The notes below the pieces were generated by a model. The model was given only the letters and a program-made list of their open reading frames with translations. It was not told the DNA's origin and did no database searches. Position numbers and translations under genes: made by a program. Below, one piece after another: positions 48,140-56,959 of a DNA stretch of 64,000 bases (the first letter of the stretch is position 1; each line of letters starts with the position of its first letter). This stretch comes from Methanobacterium_B sp963825335 (lineage in GTDB: Archaea; Methanobacteriota; Methanobacteria; Methanobacteriales; Methanobacteriaceae): positions 223,019 through 287,018 of the forward strand of contig CAWGSP010000002.1 in assembly GCA_963825335.1 (NCBI GenBank), given 5' to 3'.

Positions 48140-48916
48140 TCAACGGAGCTCGTGAACCATGTTCAGCATATCTCGAGCATCCCTAATTTTACTTTTAAGT
48201 TCGAGAACTAAATAATTCTTCCGACCCGCACTGTAACTTGAAGAAACGATCATTTGTAGATCGTCCACAAATTCAATGCCATTTACCGGTGTGTGTCCTA
48301 CGATCATTGCGTTACAACCCACTGCCCTGAGAAAACCTTTAAGATCATTTATTGTGTAGTCAGTTTCCCTGTTCCAGAGTATCTGATACAGCCTATCATT
48401 ATTTAAATAACCATCATCAGCTATATTTATTATATCGTCTATTGATTTTATACCAACTGGTGGGCCTGCATGACTTATAAAAACTTTATTATCTGTTTTT
48501 ACAGCTACTGGAAGTTTTTTAAAGAAATCATCGAATTCACTCAGCTTAACCTTCCATTCATTATTGAATCTATCCATTAAAAGATGTTCAAATTCAAGTG
48601 TCTGATTAATGCCTGCTTTGTACACAGATAATCCAGATATGGTGGCCCATTCATGATTACCCAACAGTGCATGGAAATATTCACAGTTTTCATGATGATA
48701 CTTAACCTTTTCTAAAACTTCTATGGACATGTCATTTTCAAGGCCCATAGCATGGATAAAATCGCCTGTTAAAACAAAATGAATATCTTCTTCGGTGTAA
48801 TTTTGCCATATAGCCATATATCTGTTGAAATCATTAAGATTACCATGAATATCCGTTACTATCATGGCTTTACCCTGTTTAGGTAATTCAACAAGCTTTT
48901 TTTTATAACTTGTCAT
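48140..48916 (-). CDS. PPP-type metallophosphatase
   Basis: The 258-residue protein has the phosphoprotein phosphatase motifs: VTDIHGNLNDF (GDxHG equivalent), LTGDFIHAMG (GDxxD-like), LLGNHEWAT (GNHE), and FISHAGPPVG. The GNHE and HAG signatures point to PPP-type or bis-nucleotide phosphatases and not to the nuclease-like COG1407 group. The late VGHTPV fits the metal-binding H. It would remove phosphates from proteins or nucleotides. It converges on the MoxR-VWA pair. Confidence 0.87.
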   Translation of the reverse strand: MTSYKKKLVELPKQGKAMIVTDIHGNLNDFNRYMAIWQNYTEEDIHFVLTGDFIHAMGLENDMSIEVLEKVKYHHENCEYFHALLGNHEWATISGLSVYKAGINQTLEFEHLLMDRFNNEWKVKLSEFDDFFKKLPVAVKTDNKVFISHAGPPVGIKSIDDIINIADDGYLNNDRLYQILWNRETDYTINDLKGFLRAVGCNAMIVGHTPVNGIEFVDDLQMIVSSSYSAGRKNYLVLELKSKIRDARDMLNMVHELR

Positions 48917-49160
48917 GTTATCTGATAAATATATTTTTTATTGTTTAATAATCTCATGAATGTTGAAATTTTTTGAAATTAATAACAAAATTATATTATC
49001 CTAAAACAGAATGGGTTATGTAGCAAATTTATTTTGAGTGATATTTATCAAAATTTACCAAAAAAATGTGTATACCCATAATTTACTACTCATTATAAAT
49101 ATTGAATTACACTAGTACAGTATTAACAAAAACTAAAATTTATGATATTGAAAGGTAAGT

Positions 49161-50690
49161 ATGAACATCAATAACTTGTCTAAAGGGATGCAGAAAAATC
49201 TTGTGGCATTTGTTGTATGTAGTGGAGTGTTCATATGGTCGTTGAGTGCGGGTATCGTCACAATAGCATTGCCCACAATATCCCAATATTTGGATGTCGG
49301 TACATCCACGGTCTCATGGGTAATTATAGCCCATCTTCTAGTTTTAACCAGTTTTCTTCTGATATTTGGAAAAATCGGCGATTATATCGGTTATAAAAAG
49401 GTTTTTATGGGAGGTATGTTCATTTTCACGGTCGGATCATACTTCTCTGGAATATCTACAAATATTACACAGTTGATTCTGTCGAGTATATTCAAGGGAA
49501 TAGGCTCGGCAATGTTACTCTCAATGGCACCGGCTATAATCACCTCTACATTTCCTAATATGGAAAGGGGTAAAATATTCGGATATATTTCGCTTGCAAC
49601 CACATTAGCTCTTTCTTTAGGATACGGTGTTGGCGGATTTTTAACCGAATATTTAGCTTGGAATTGGATTTTCTTCGCAATAGTACCATTTGGACTGATT
49701 ACATTGATATTAGCCCACCTTTTCCTCCCTGAAACAACAAAAACTGAGGAATACCATGGATTTGATATAATTGGTTCATTATTAATATTTTTTACAGTCA
49801 CGACTTTGATAGTTCCGTTGGAAATGGGCGGAAGAATGGGATGGACATCACCATTAATAATTTCAAGTTTTATTATTTCAATTTCTCTGGCGGTCGGGTT
49901 TTACCGTTGGGAATCATATTATAGACATCCCCTTTTTAATGTCTGTCTTTTAAAACAAAGATATCTCAACATATCCATTGCTGCTGGTTTTATGAGCAGT
50001 TTTGTTCTCACTGGTACCATTTTCTTGCTGCCATTTTATCTTGAATTGATAATGAATTACAGCACAGATTTAGCAGGTGTGGTAATACTCATACCAACAC
50101 TCCTGATCATAGTTATAGGACCATTATCTGGTAGATTATCAGATTATAAGGGATCTAAGTTACCATCGATCATAGGTGCTGTATGCTTGGCAATAGCCCT
50201 AATTGTACTCACGATTTTAAATCCTACAATAGGAACATATGGAACCGTGCTTGTATTTTTAGCACTGTTAATGAGATCTCTCTCAGATGGTATGTTTTCT
50301 CCTGCAAACAACAAACTAGTGATGAGCCACAGCCCGAAAGGTATGTTGGGTTCTGTTTCAAGTCTTTTAAATACTGCTAAATATCTTGGACTGGTAATGG
50401 GTGTTGTAATTTTCGAAACAATATTTGACAGTACTGTAACCAACTCAGCTTCAAAGGTCGAAGGTTTATCAACCACAGGGGCATTTCAATTTACTGTACC
50501 TGAAAAAACTCTTTTAATGGGTTTTCACGGTGCTTTTCTTCTGGGTGCCATTATCAGTATTTTGATAGTAATTGCAACATTACTGTCCAAAGAAAGTTTA
50601 GAAAATGAAGAAAATGAAATACTTGACATGGACCCGCATGAAAAGGTACCAAACGATCTACAAGTAGAGATGGGAATATTTAAAAAATAA
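49161..50690 (+). CDS. MFS drug exporter, DHA2 (14-helix) family
   Basis: The 509-residue protein has 14 hydrophobic helices. The N-terminal WSLSAGIVTIALPTISQYLDVGTSTVSWVI is typical of DHA2 exporters of the EmrB/QacA type. The loop between helices 2 and 3, GKIGDYIGYKKVF, is the MFS A-like motif. Such pumps export hydrophobic drugs or ions with the proton gradient. The start at ATG 49161 follows GGTAAG. The gene is monocistronic. Confidence 0.9.
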   Translation: MNINNLSKGMQKNLVAFVVCSGVFIWSLSAGIVTIALPTISQYLDVGTSTVSWVIIAHLLVLTSFLLIFGKIGDYIGYKKVFMGGMFIFTVGSYFSGISTNITQLILSSIFKGIGSAMLLSMAPAIITSTFPNMERGKIFGYISLATTLALSLGYGVGGFLTEYLAWNWIFFAIVPFGLITLILAHLFLPETTKTEEYHGFDIIGSLLIFFTVTTLIVPLEMGGRMGWTSPLIISSFIISISLAVGFYRWESYYRHPLFNVCLLKQRYLNISIAAGFMSSFVLTGTIFLLPFYLELIMNYSTDLAGVVILIPTLLIIVIGPLSGRLSDYKGSKLPSIIGAVCLAIALIVLTILNPTIGTYGTVLVFLALLMRSLSDGMFSPANNKLVMSHSPKGMLGSVSSLLNTAKYLGLVMGVVIFETIFDSTVTNSASKVEGLSTTGAFQFTVPEKTLLMGFHGAFLLGAIISILIVIATLLSKESLENEENEILDMDPHEKVPNDLQVEMGIFKK

Positions 50691-50863
50691 TATATACACA
50701 AAATATCTCGACTGGCATGTTGAAAATAGGTTTTTTTTGGGATTTATAATAAATATCAGTTGATATATTTTTATCGAATTTATATCTAGTTTTGCAAATT
50801 TAAGCCCCAACCTTCATTTTTTTAATGATTTAGGTAAAATATTGAATTGTATGAGTAAATAAA

Positions 50864-51826
50864 TCATAAATTAGGATATTCATCTGAAAATAACCCGTTG
50901 TGCAACATTGTGCTTGAGTTAGTTGTGAAGTATCCCAGTTGTTTTTGGATATCTATCAGTTTCAGTAGATTATCATTAAAATTTGCAGTTGGGATAGCAA
51001 TAAATGTTATATCGTTGAGTGCTTCGAGTTCTATATTTCTATTAGTACCTAATTTCTTCGAAACAATAGATGCGGTATCATTTTTATTGTTGTTAACGTA
51101 GTTAGTTGCTTCTATATGAACATTGATGAATTTTTTTAGTTGATCTGGATTATTTTTTATGAATCCATCGGTTGCGAATATAACACAGCTTGGTTGATTT
51201 GGCCATATTTCCTTTGAATATTCCAAAACATTGTCCTTTCCACTTAACTTGGCCTGTGTAACATAGGGTTCCCAACCAACAAATCCATCTGCACCACCAG
51301 AATTTATGACACCCTGCATAAGGGGCACATCTTGGTCTGTTATGTTAACGCTTGTTAGAGTAACGTTGTTTTGCATTAACATGTATTCTAGTAGAACATC
51401 TTGTATACTGCCTTGAGCAGGTATTAAGATTTTTTTTCCCTTTAATTCCTTTACATTAGTTATGTTACTGCTTTTAGTCACCACCAATCCACTTCCATCT
51501 TCATTTACTGCAGCAACGATTTAAATGGTTGAATTGTTAGCAATAGCCATGGTTACAGGTGTGACTCCGCAGTATCCAATATCTATCAAATTATGGTTAG
51601 CTGCATCAACCATCTCTCCACCTGTTCTGAACGGTACTAACTGTACTTTAAGTCCTTGATTCTCGTACATTTGTTTATCTTGTGCAACAAATAATGCAGA
51701 ATCAATATCTGTTGGTAAATATCCTACAATAATAGTCTCTTGTTCCGTGATATAGTAATTGTAGGTTCCAACAGCAAGGATGATTACTAAAACTGATATT
51801 GCGATGGATAAATATAATTTTTTCAT
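50864..51826 (-). pseudogene. NitT/TauT-type ABC substrate-binding protein interrupted by a stop codon
   Basis: A first part (51826-51521) begins with a lipoprotein- or signal-like hydrophobic segment (LYLSIAISVLVIILAVGTY), then TIIVGYLPTDIDSALFVAQDKQMYENQGLKVQLVPF, as in NitT/TauT-type binding proteins. After ANNSTI comes an in-frame TAA (minus strand 51520-51518), and the same frame continues with IVAAVNEDGSGLVVTKSSNI and the rest of the domain to 50864. It is one single-base nonsense change (for example AAA to TAA) with no frameshift. It is either a young pseudogene or a sequence error. No permease or ATPase gene is adjacent. Confidence 0.75.
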
Positions 51827-51908
51827 TGAAATTCCCTATATTATAGTGGATATTTTATGTTTATAACTAATTTCATCGGCATCACATAATAGGTTATTTA
51901 AAAAAAAC

Positions 51909-52667
51909 TTATTTTCCATTAAAAAAATCGAGGGTTAAATTTTTATCGTTTCCAAATTCCCTTGGGGGTTCAAGTGATTTAAATTCCAGTTTGTATTCAG
52001 AGAGTAGTTCGGACGCATCTTCGGTCACTGATGGGGCCACCAAAATACCCCTCACAAATTCTTTATGATCAGAAAAACAGTCCAAGTACCTTTTTAACTG
52101 TTTAACAGCATTGATACCCGCACGACGACTTTTAAGTTCTAAAACCATCAAATTTCCATCTTTGTCCTTACCTAAAACATCGATAAATCCATTGGCCGTC
52201 GAATATTCCTTGTTCGATGGTCTGAAACCATCTTCAATTATTTTAGGATTCTCAAATACCATTTCCCTCATGTTCTCTTCATATCCTGTCAATTCAAGAT
52301 CTTTAAAATCCACACCATTGAAATATGATGCCATGTAAGTCTTGTGTATCTCAACAACCAACCTCTCATCAGGATTGCGTCTTCTCCCCTCTAAATAGTT
52401 TATACCATTATCTAAACCCGCTTTACACTGTGATTTAGGCGGCTGCCAGTTCACAGGTTCTAGATTCCTATCCTGATGCACCATAAAAGAACCATCGGCC
52501 TTGATAATTATCATTCTGTCACCTGAACCTAGTTTGCTCCTTGCCCGGCCCTCATACGAAACTCTGCAACATACCATCAGTACTATCACCGATTTTTTGT
52601 TGAGACCTTCATTTATGATCTGATTTGTTCTGTCTGCATCTGGATTATTTTCCGATAAGAATTTCAT
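51909..52667 (-). CDS. nucS: NucS/EndoMS mismatch endonuclease
   Basis: The 252-residue protein has the N-terminal NucS domain with GRARSKLGSGDRMIIIKADGSFMVH. The nuclease domain follows with catalytic Asp163 (GFIDVLGKD) and Glu177-x-Lys179 (MVLELKSRRAG). This is the D-ExK RecB-like nuclease pattern. It ends KNLTLDFFNGK, which looks like a PCNA-interacting motif. NucS cuts both strands at mismatches in many archaea and in actinobacteria. Its nearest neighbour is unrelated, so the gene seems to be transcribed alone. Confidence 0.93.
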   Translation of the reverse strand: MKFLSENNPDADRTNQIINEGLNKKSVIVLMVCCRVSYEGRARSKLGSGDRMIIIKADGSFMVHQDRNLEPVNWQPPKSQCKAGLDNGINYLEGRRRNPDERLVVEIHKTYMASYFNGVDFKDLELTGYEENMREMVFENPKIIEDGFRPSNKEYSTANGFIDVLGKDKDGNLMVLELKSRRAGINAVKQLKRYLDCFSDHKEFVRGILVAPSVTEDASELLSEYKLEFKSLEPPREFGNDKNLTLDFFNGK

Positions 52668-52996
52668 AATTATCTGTTATATCCTAATCACAAATAAAAT
52701 CATCTTTATGAAATTTCAGGACCTGAGTATTACTCAATTAATAACTATAAGGATAATTCTCTTTTAATTTCCCAGAATCTCTAATCTAAATACGGTGTTA
52801 AAAGATAATCTGAATTTAAGCAGGAATAATGAATAAAAAATTTATTTGATCATTTTAAAATCCATATAATTAACTGTAGTTAGATTTAAAAACAAGATGA
52901 TACAGTAAATAGAATAGTAGATTATCAGGATTAAATCAAATATAAATATTATCAATTTACCAAACAGTAAATTTTGATGTATAGGTTGTGTAATTG
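52668..52996. other. Divergent AT-rich region
   Basis: This spacer serves the nucS gene and the cobalamin-binding protein gene. No repeat, RNA or gene is visible. Confidence 0.4.
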
Positions 52997-54037
52997 ATGC
53001 ATAAAAGCGTAAAATCACTTGCTGAGGAAATTGTGAGCAAGCAATTTGAATCTCAAGAAGAGTTTAACCATTACTACGGTGAATCAGAATTCAACAAATA
53101 TATACAAGACACAGAATACAGTCTTTCATATCTCTTTGAAGCCATAGAAGCTTCGAGTCCAGAATTATTCGCAGATTACATATCATGGGAAAAAATCTTC
53201 TTAGTAAACCTTGGAATTCCTGAAGAAAGACTAAAAGAACGATTAGAATTAATGGAAGACATTTTGATCGAAAATTTACCCCCAGAAAAGGTCAGCATAG
53301 CAGTTAAATATATCGAGGAAGGCATAGATGATCTAGAAATACCATCCAGGTATGAATCATTTATAAACACTGATAAGCCGCTTGTAAAATTATTGGAAGA
53401 ATATATAAACCTTATAATGAATGGTGACCGGCATTCAGCTGGCAAAATGATTATAGAAGCCGTTGATAACGGGATAAGCGTCAAAGATATTTATATGCAT
53501 GTTTTCCAGAGTTCACTCTATGAAATCGGAAGGTTATGGCAGGAAAATAAGATCACAGTTGCTCAGGAACATTACTTCACAGCAGCAACACAGCTAATAA
53601 TGTCTCAGCTCTACCCTTATATTTCAAAGACAGAAAAAACAGGTAAGGTGCTTGTGGCTACCAGTGTGAGTAACGAACTCCATGAAATAGGAATTAGGAT
53701 GGTGGCAGACTTCTTTGAGATGGAAGGATGGAAAACCTTTTATTTAGGTGCAAACACTCCACAGGATAGTATAATTGACACGATGGTAGATGAACGAGCA
53801 GATTTGCTTCTGATATCAGCGACCATAAGCTCCCATGTGGGTGAAGTTGCAGAACTCATAAAAAAAGTTCGACATTCCTGTGAATACATGAATCCCAAAA
53901 TAGTGGTTGGAGGATATCCATTCATTGTCGACAAAAATCTTTGGAAAAAAATTGGTGCTGATGGACAGGCCGAAAATGCCGAGTCAGCAGTAGATATAGC
54001 AGAGAAACTTATTATAGAAGATTTTAATGAATTTTAG
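52997..54037 (+). CDS. Cobalamin-binding sensor-like protein with a CarH-type motif
   Basis: ATG 52997 gives a protein of 347 residues. After an alpha-helical N-terminal region of about 120 residues comes a helical bundle with Trp181 and, nine residues later, Glu191-His192 (W-x9-EH), the motif that holds adenosylcobalamin in CarH-type photoreceptors. The cobalamin-binding domain has ELHEIG (residues 227-232), a variant of DxHxxG, so the lower-ligand His is kept. There is no MerR DNA-binding domain. It is probably a cobalamin-dependent sensor or storage protein. Light sensing cannot be inferred from the motif alone. Confidence 0.85.
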   Translation: MHKSVKSLAEEIVSKQFESQEEFNHYYGESEFNKYIQDTEYSLSYLFEAIEASSPELFADYISWEKIFLVNLGIPEERLKERLELMEDILIENLPPEKVSIAVKYIEEGIDDLEIPSRYESFINTDKPLVKLLEEYINLIMNGDRHSAGKMIIEAVDNGISVKDIYMHVFQSSLYEIGRLWQENKITVAQEHYFTAATQLIMSQLYPYISKTEKTGKVLVATSVSNELHEIGIRMVADFFEMEGWKTFYLGANTPQDSIIDTMVDERADLLLISATISSHVGEVAELIKKVRHSCEYMNPKIVVGGYPFIVDKNLWKKIGADGQAENAESAVDIAEKLIIEDFNEF

Positions 54038-54468
54038 CCATACTTCGTAGCCATTTTATTGCTTTCGATCGATTAATACAATATTATCTGAAAATCTTAT
54101 TTTCATATTTCTATGATCCTTACCAACAGCAATGGATGATATCAAAATATTTATTTTCCAACCACGGATTATATCTTTAATTTATAAATATTTTATAATT
54201 ATTTTCTACAAAAAAAATGTTTAGGTTAATCTGTAAGAGTTACCATTCTAACTCTAGATCTGTTATGAAAAGGTTAAGAAATTTGTCACGAATTATGCTG
54301 TCATAGTTTTAAATTAATAAAAGATCAAGAAAATGATATAAATGTTGATGATAGAATAAGGATATAAGCGAATGAAAAAAATATTTTTTAGAAACTGTGA
54401 ATATAATTAACTAAATATTTTATAAAAAATTTAAAAATTTGTATAATAAGAAAAATAAGGGGAAAATA
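54038..54468. other. Intergenic AT-rich region
   Basis: I see no gene or repeat. A run of AT-rich promoter-like sequence precedes the membrane-protein gene at 54469. Confidence 0.4.
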
Positions 54469-54903
54469 ATGGCCAAGTTTAGTATTGAAGTCGCAATAGC
54501 AATAAGCTTTGTAGTGGGTCTTATTCTACCTTATCTGGGTCTCGGTATTTTTTCAATAATTATTATGGGATTTCTAGCCACATATTTGACCGATCCTCAA
54601 AAATCAAGTTATATGGTGGGCGGACTGGCAACTGGACTGTTTGGATTTGTATTTTTTATTTACTCTTTTTTTACCGGTCCAACATTACCCTATGTACTTC
54701 CGAGTGCATTAAATCTGGGATTAATGGTTGCTTTAGGAGGATATTTCAATCTGTTGTTAACATTGTTAGTAACCCTGTTAATATACGGTGTATTCGGACT
54801 TTTAGGTGGATACATAGCTGCTGAGTTTTTCCTAGGAAAGAAAGAAAAGGTCAAGGAAATTAAACACACCACTCAACGAAGAACTCTCAAAAGGGTTAAA
54901 TAA
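54469..54903 (+). CDS. Small membrane protein, unknown family
   Basis: The protein of 144 residues starts at ATG 54469 after GGGGA. It has four hydrophobic helices with short loops, and a basic C-terminal tail (KKEKVKEIKHTTQRRTLKRVK-type). No known motif was recognised. It is followed 77 bp downstream by the GMC-like oxidoreductase gene on the same strand. Confidence 0.65.
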   Translation: MAKFSIEVAIAISFVVGLILPYLGLGIFSIIIMGFLATYLTDPQKSSYMVGGLATGLFGFVFFIYSFFTGPTLPYVLPSALNLGLMVALGGYFNLLLTLLVTLLIYGVFGLLGGYIAAEFFLGKKEKVKEIKHTTQRRTLKRVK

Positions 54904-54989
54904 AATTTTGATTAATAAAACCCAAATTTTTTTTTTAAAAATTATGTTCTGAATTTGTTATGTTTAAATAGAAAAAATAAGTGATCATC

Positions 54990-56195
54990 ATGAAAGACGT
55001 CATAGTAGTTGGATCCGGAGCAGGCGGTGCAACAGTCGCCAGGGAACTTTCAAAAGAAGGTATGAATGTAACCATCATAGAAAAGGGTCCGTGTACAAAA
55101 ACAGGAAATGCCCATAAATATTATGAAAACTCTGATGTGGGTGTTGAACTCCTAAAAACTAGTTGTGTGGGCGGAACAACGCTTGTAACAGCAGGCAATG
55201 CTGTTAGAACTTGTCAGGAAAATTTAAAAACCATTGGTATAGACCTTGAACAAGAGTTCGATGAAATTGAGATGGAAATGAACGTATCAAAACTTCCAGA
55301 TTCTCATTTTGGTCAGGGCACAATAAGCATAATGGAAAGTGCAGAATCAATGGGTTTCAACGTTGAAAAAATGTCCAAATTCATAGACCCAGAAAGATGC
55401 ACACCCTGCGGAAATTGTGCATTTGGATGTCCGAACGATTCTAAATGGACAAGCCGAAGCTATATCGAAGATGCCATAGGATATGGTGCGAAATTAATCG
55501 AAAACACCAAAATAACAAGTATTATGTGCGAAAATGGGGAACTAAAGGGAGTTAAAAGTGTAGATAAGGAATTTCGAGCAGATATGGTTGTTATATCTGC
55601 GGGAGGTATTGAAACTCCGCGAATATTAAATAGTGCAGGATTGAATGCAGGTGACAATCTTTTTGTTGATACATTCGTAACGGTGGGTGGTGTTCTCAAA
55701 AATATAGGATTTAACAAGGAAGTTCAGATGAATGCCCTGATCAAGTTGGATGATCTTATCCTATCACCGCACTACTCAGGCATACTCAAAGATAAACTCC
55801 AGAAATATAATGCCGGAAACAACGACATCCTAGGGATAATGGTTAAAATTGCAGATGAACCCTCGGGGAAAGTTCGTGAGGATAGTATAGAAAAGTACAG
55901 CACCTCAGTGGATGTTGCTCTTCTTGCTGAAGGTTCAGCAGTAGCAGGAACAATACTAAAAGAATCTGGGGTTAATCCCGTAACATTAACATCAACCCCT
56001 GCCAGAGGAGCTCATCCAGGCGGTACGGCTGCCATTGGTCAGGTTGTTGACACTAACCTCGAAACTGAAATATCTGGACTCTTCGTTGCCGATGCAAGTG
56101 TTTTCCCAAATGCACCGGGAGCACCTCCCGTTCTCACCATAGTGGCTCTAGCCAAGAGATTGGGAACTTTTTTAGGTAATGAATTTCAAGTCTAA
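54990..56195 (+). CDS. GMC-type FAD oxidoreductase with a four-cysteine motif
   Basis: ATG 54990 follows AAGTGAT; the GTG at 54981 overlaps that signal. The 401-residue protein begins VVGSGAGGATVARELSKEGMNVTIIEKG, the FAD-binding Rossmann motif. At residues 137-147 is CTPCGNCAFGC (C-x2-C-x2-C-x3-C), which could bind a [4Fe-4S] cluster; standard GMC oxidases lack it. Toward the end, SVFPNAPGAPPVLTIVALAKRL is the conserved GMC C-terminal motif. It may therefore be a flavin-iron-sulfur dehydrogenase. The tautomerase gene follows about 160 bp later. Confidence 0.88.
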   Translation: MKDVIVVGSGAGGATVARELSKEGMNVTIIEKGPCTKTGNAHKYYENSDVGVELLKTSCVGGTTLVTAGNAVRTCQENLKTIGIDLEQEFDEIEMEMNVSKLPDSHFGQGTISIMESAESMGFNVEKMSKFIDPERCTPCGNCAFGCPNDSKWTSRSYIEDAIGYGAKLIENTKITSIMCENGELKGVKSVDKEFRADMVVISAGGIETPRILNSAGLNAGDNLFVDTFVTVGGVLKNIGFNKEVQMNALIKLDDLILSPHYSGILKDKLQKYNAGNNDILGIMVKIADEPSGKVREDSIEKYSTSVDVALLAEGSAVAGTILKESGVNPVTLTSTPARGAHPGGTAAIGQVVDTNLETEISGLFVADASVFPNAPGAPPVLTIVALAKRLGTFLGNEFQV

Positions 56196-56356
56196 GTAAT
56201 AAAAATAATTTTTTTTTATTCGTGAACCCTAAATTTATCCCCAAATACAGGAATGTTTAGGGAAGTAACATAATTTTTTTTTTGCTACAACTACGAGTAA
56301 AAAAATTTAAATTATAGCTGATCTATGCTAATATATAAAAATAAGTGAGGAATTTT

Positions 56357-56749
56357 ATGCCTATGGTCAAAATTTACATACTCGAAGGAAAAACATTAGA
56401 ATATAAAAAAGCCGTGTTAAAAGGCGTTCAAAATGCATTGATTGATGCAATTGGAATATCCGAGAACGATAACTTTCAGAGACTTCACGAACTTGAATCA
56501 GAGAACTATATCTATCCTCCAGATAGAACAGAAAACACAACAACCATTGAAATAACCCTATTTCCCGGAAGATCCAATGAAGCCAAAAGAGATTTATACA
56601 CAAAAATAGTCCAAAATCTAGCTGAAAATCCGGGAATTGATGGAAACGACGTTATGATAGTTCTCTATGAACCACCAATGGAAAATTGGGGAGTTAGAGG
56701 AGGAAAACCTGCATGTGATGTGGATTTCGATTTCAAGATAGATATTTAA
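56357..56749 (+). CDS. Tautomerase-superfamily protein
   Basis: ATG 56357 (MPMVKIYI) is chosen because the family needs Pro right after the initiator Met as its catalytic base, and GTGAGGA lies upstream. The 130-residue protein has two related beta-alpha-beta halves: KIYILEGKTLEYKKAVLKGVQ and TIEITLFPGRSNEAKRDLYTKIVQ. It resembles double-unit tautomerases of the 4-oxalocrotonate or MIF type. The tail WGVRGGKPACDVDFDF is family-like. The substrate is unknown. Its closeness to the GMC-like flavoprotein suggests a shared metabolic role. Confidence 0.82.
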   Translation: MPMVKIYILEGKTLEYKKAVLKGVQNALIDAIGISENDNFQRLHELESENYIYPPDRTENTTTIEITLFPGRSNEAKRDLYTKIVQNLAENPGIDGNDVMIVLYEPPMENWGVRGGKPACDVDFDFKIDI

Positions 56750-56959
56750 TATAATTAAAAATTCTTGACACGAAACATCCAAAAGGTATTTAATGTTCTA
56801 AAAAAGGTTAATATTTGGACTGACCCCACCCAGTGATGATAGGATGTGACAGACTTAGGCTTATCGAGCAAAAATATCTTAACAAGTGTTGATCATACTC
56901 AATACAAAAAAAATTTGCAGTATCAGTATGGTTTTATCAAAGGGAATTTATAGAATGTT

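Noticed and set aside
51518..51520. Stop codon in the substrate-binding protein as pyrrolysine readthrough
   Set aside because: The codon is TAA, not TAG, and no pyrrolysine system is visible in the window.
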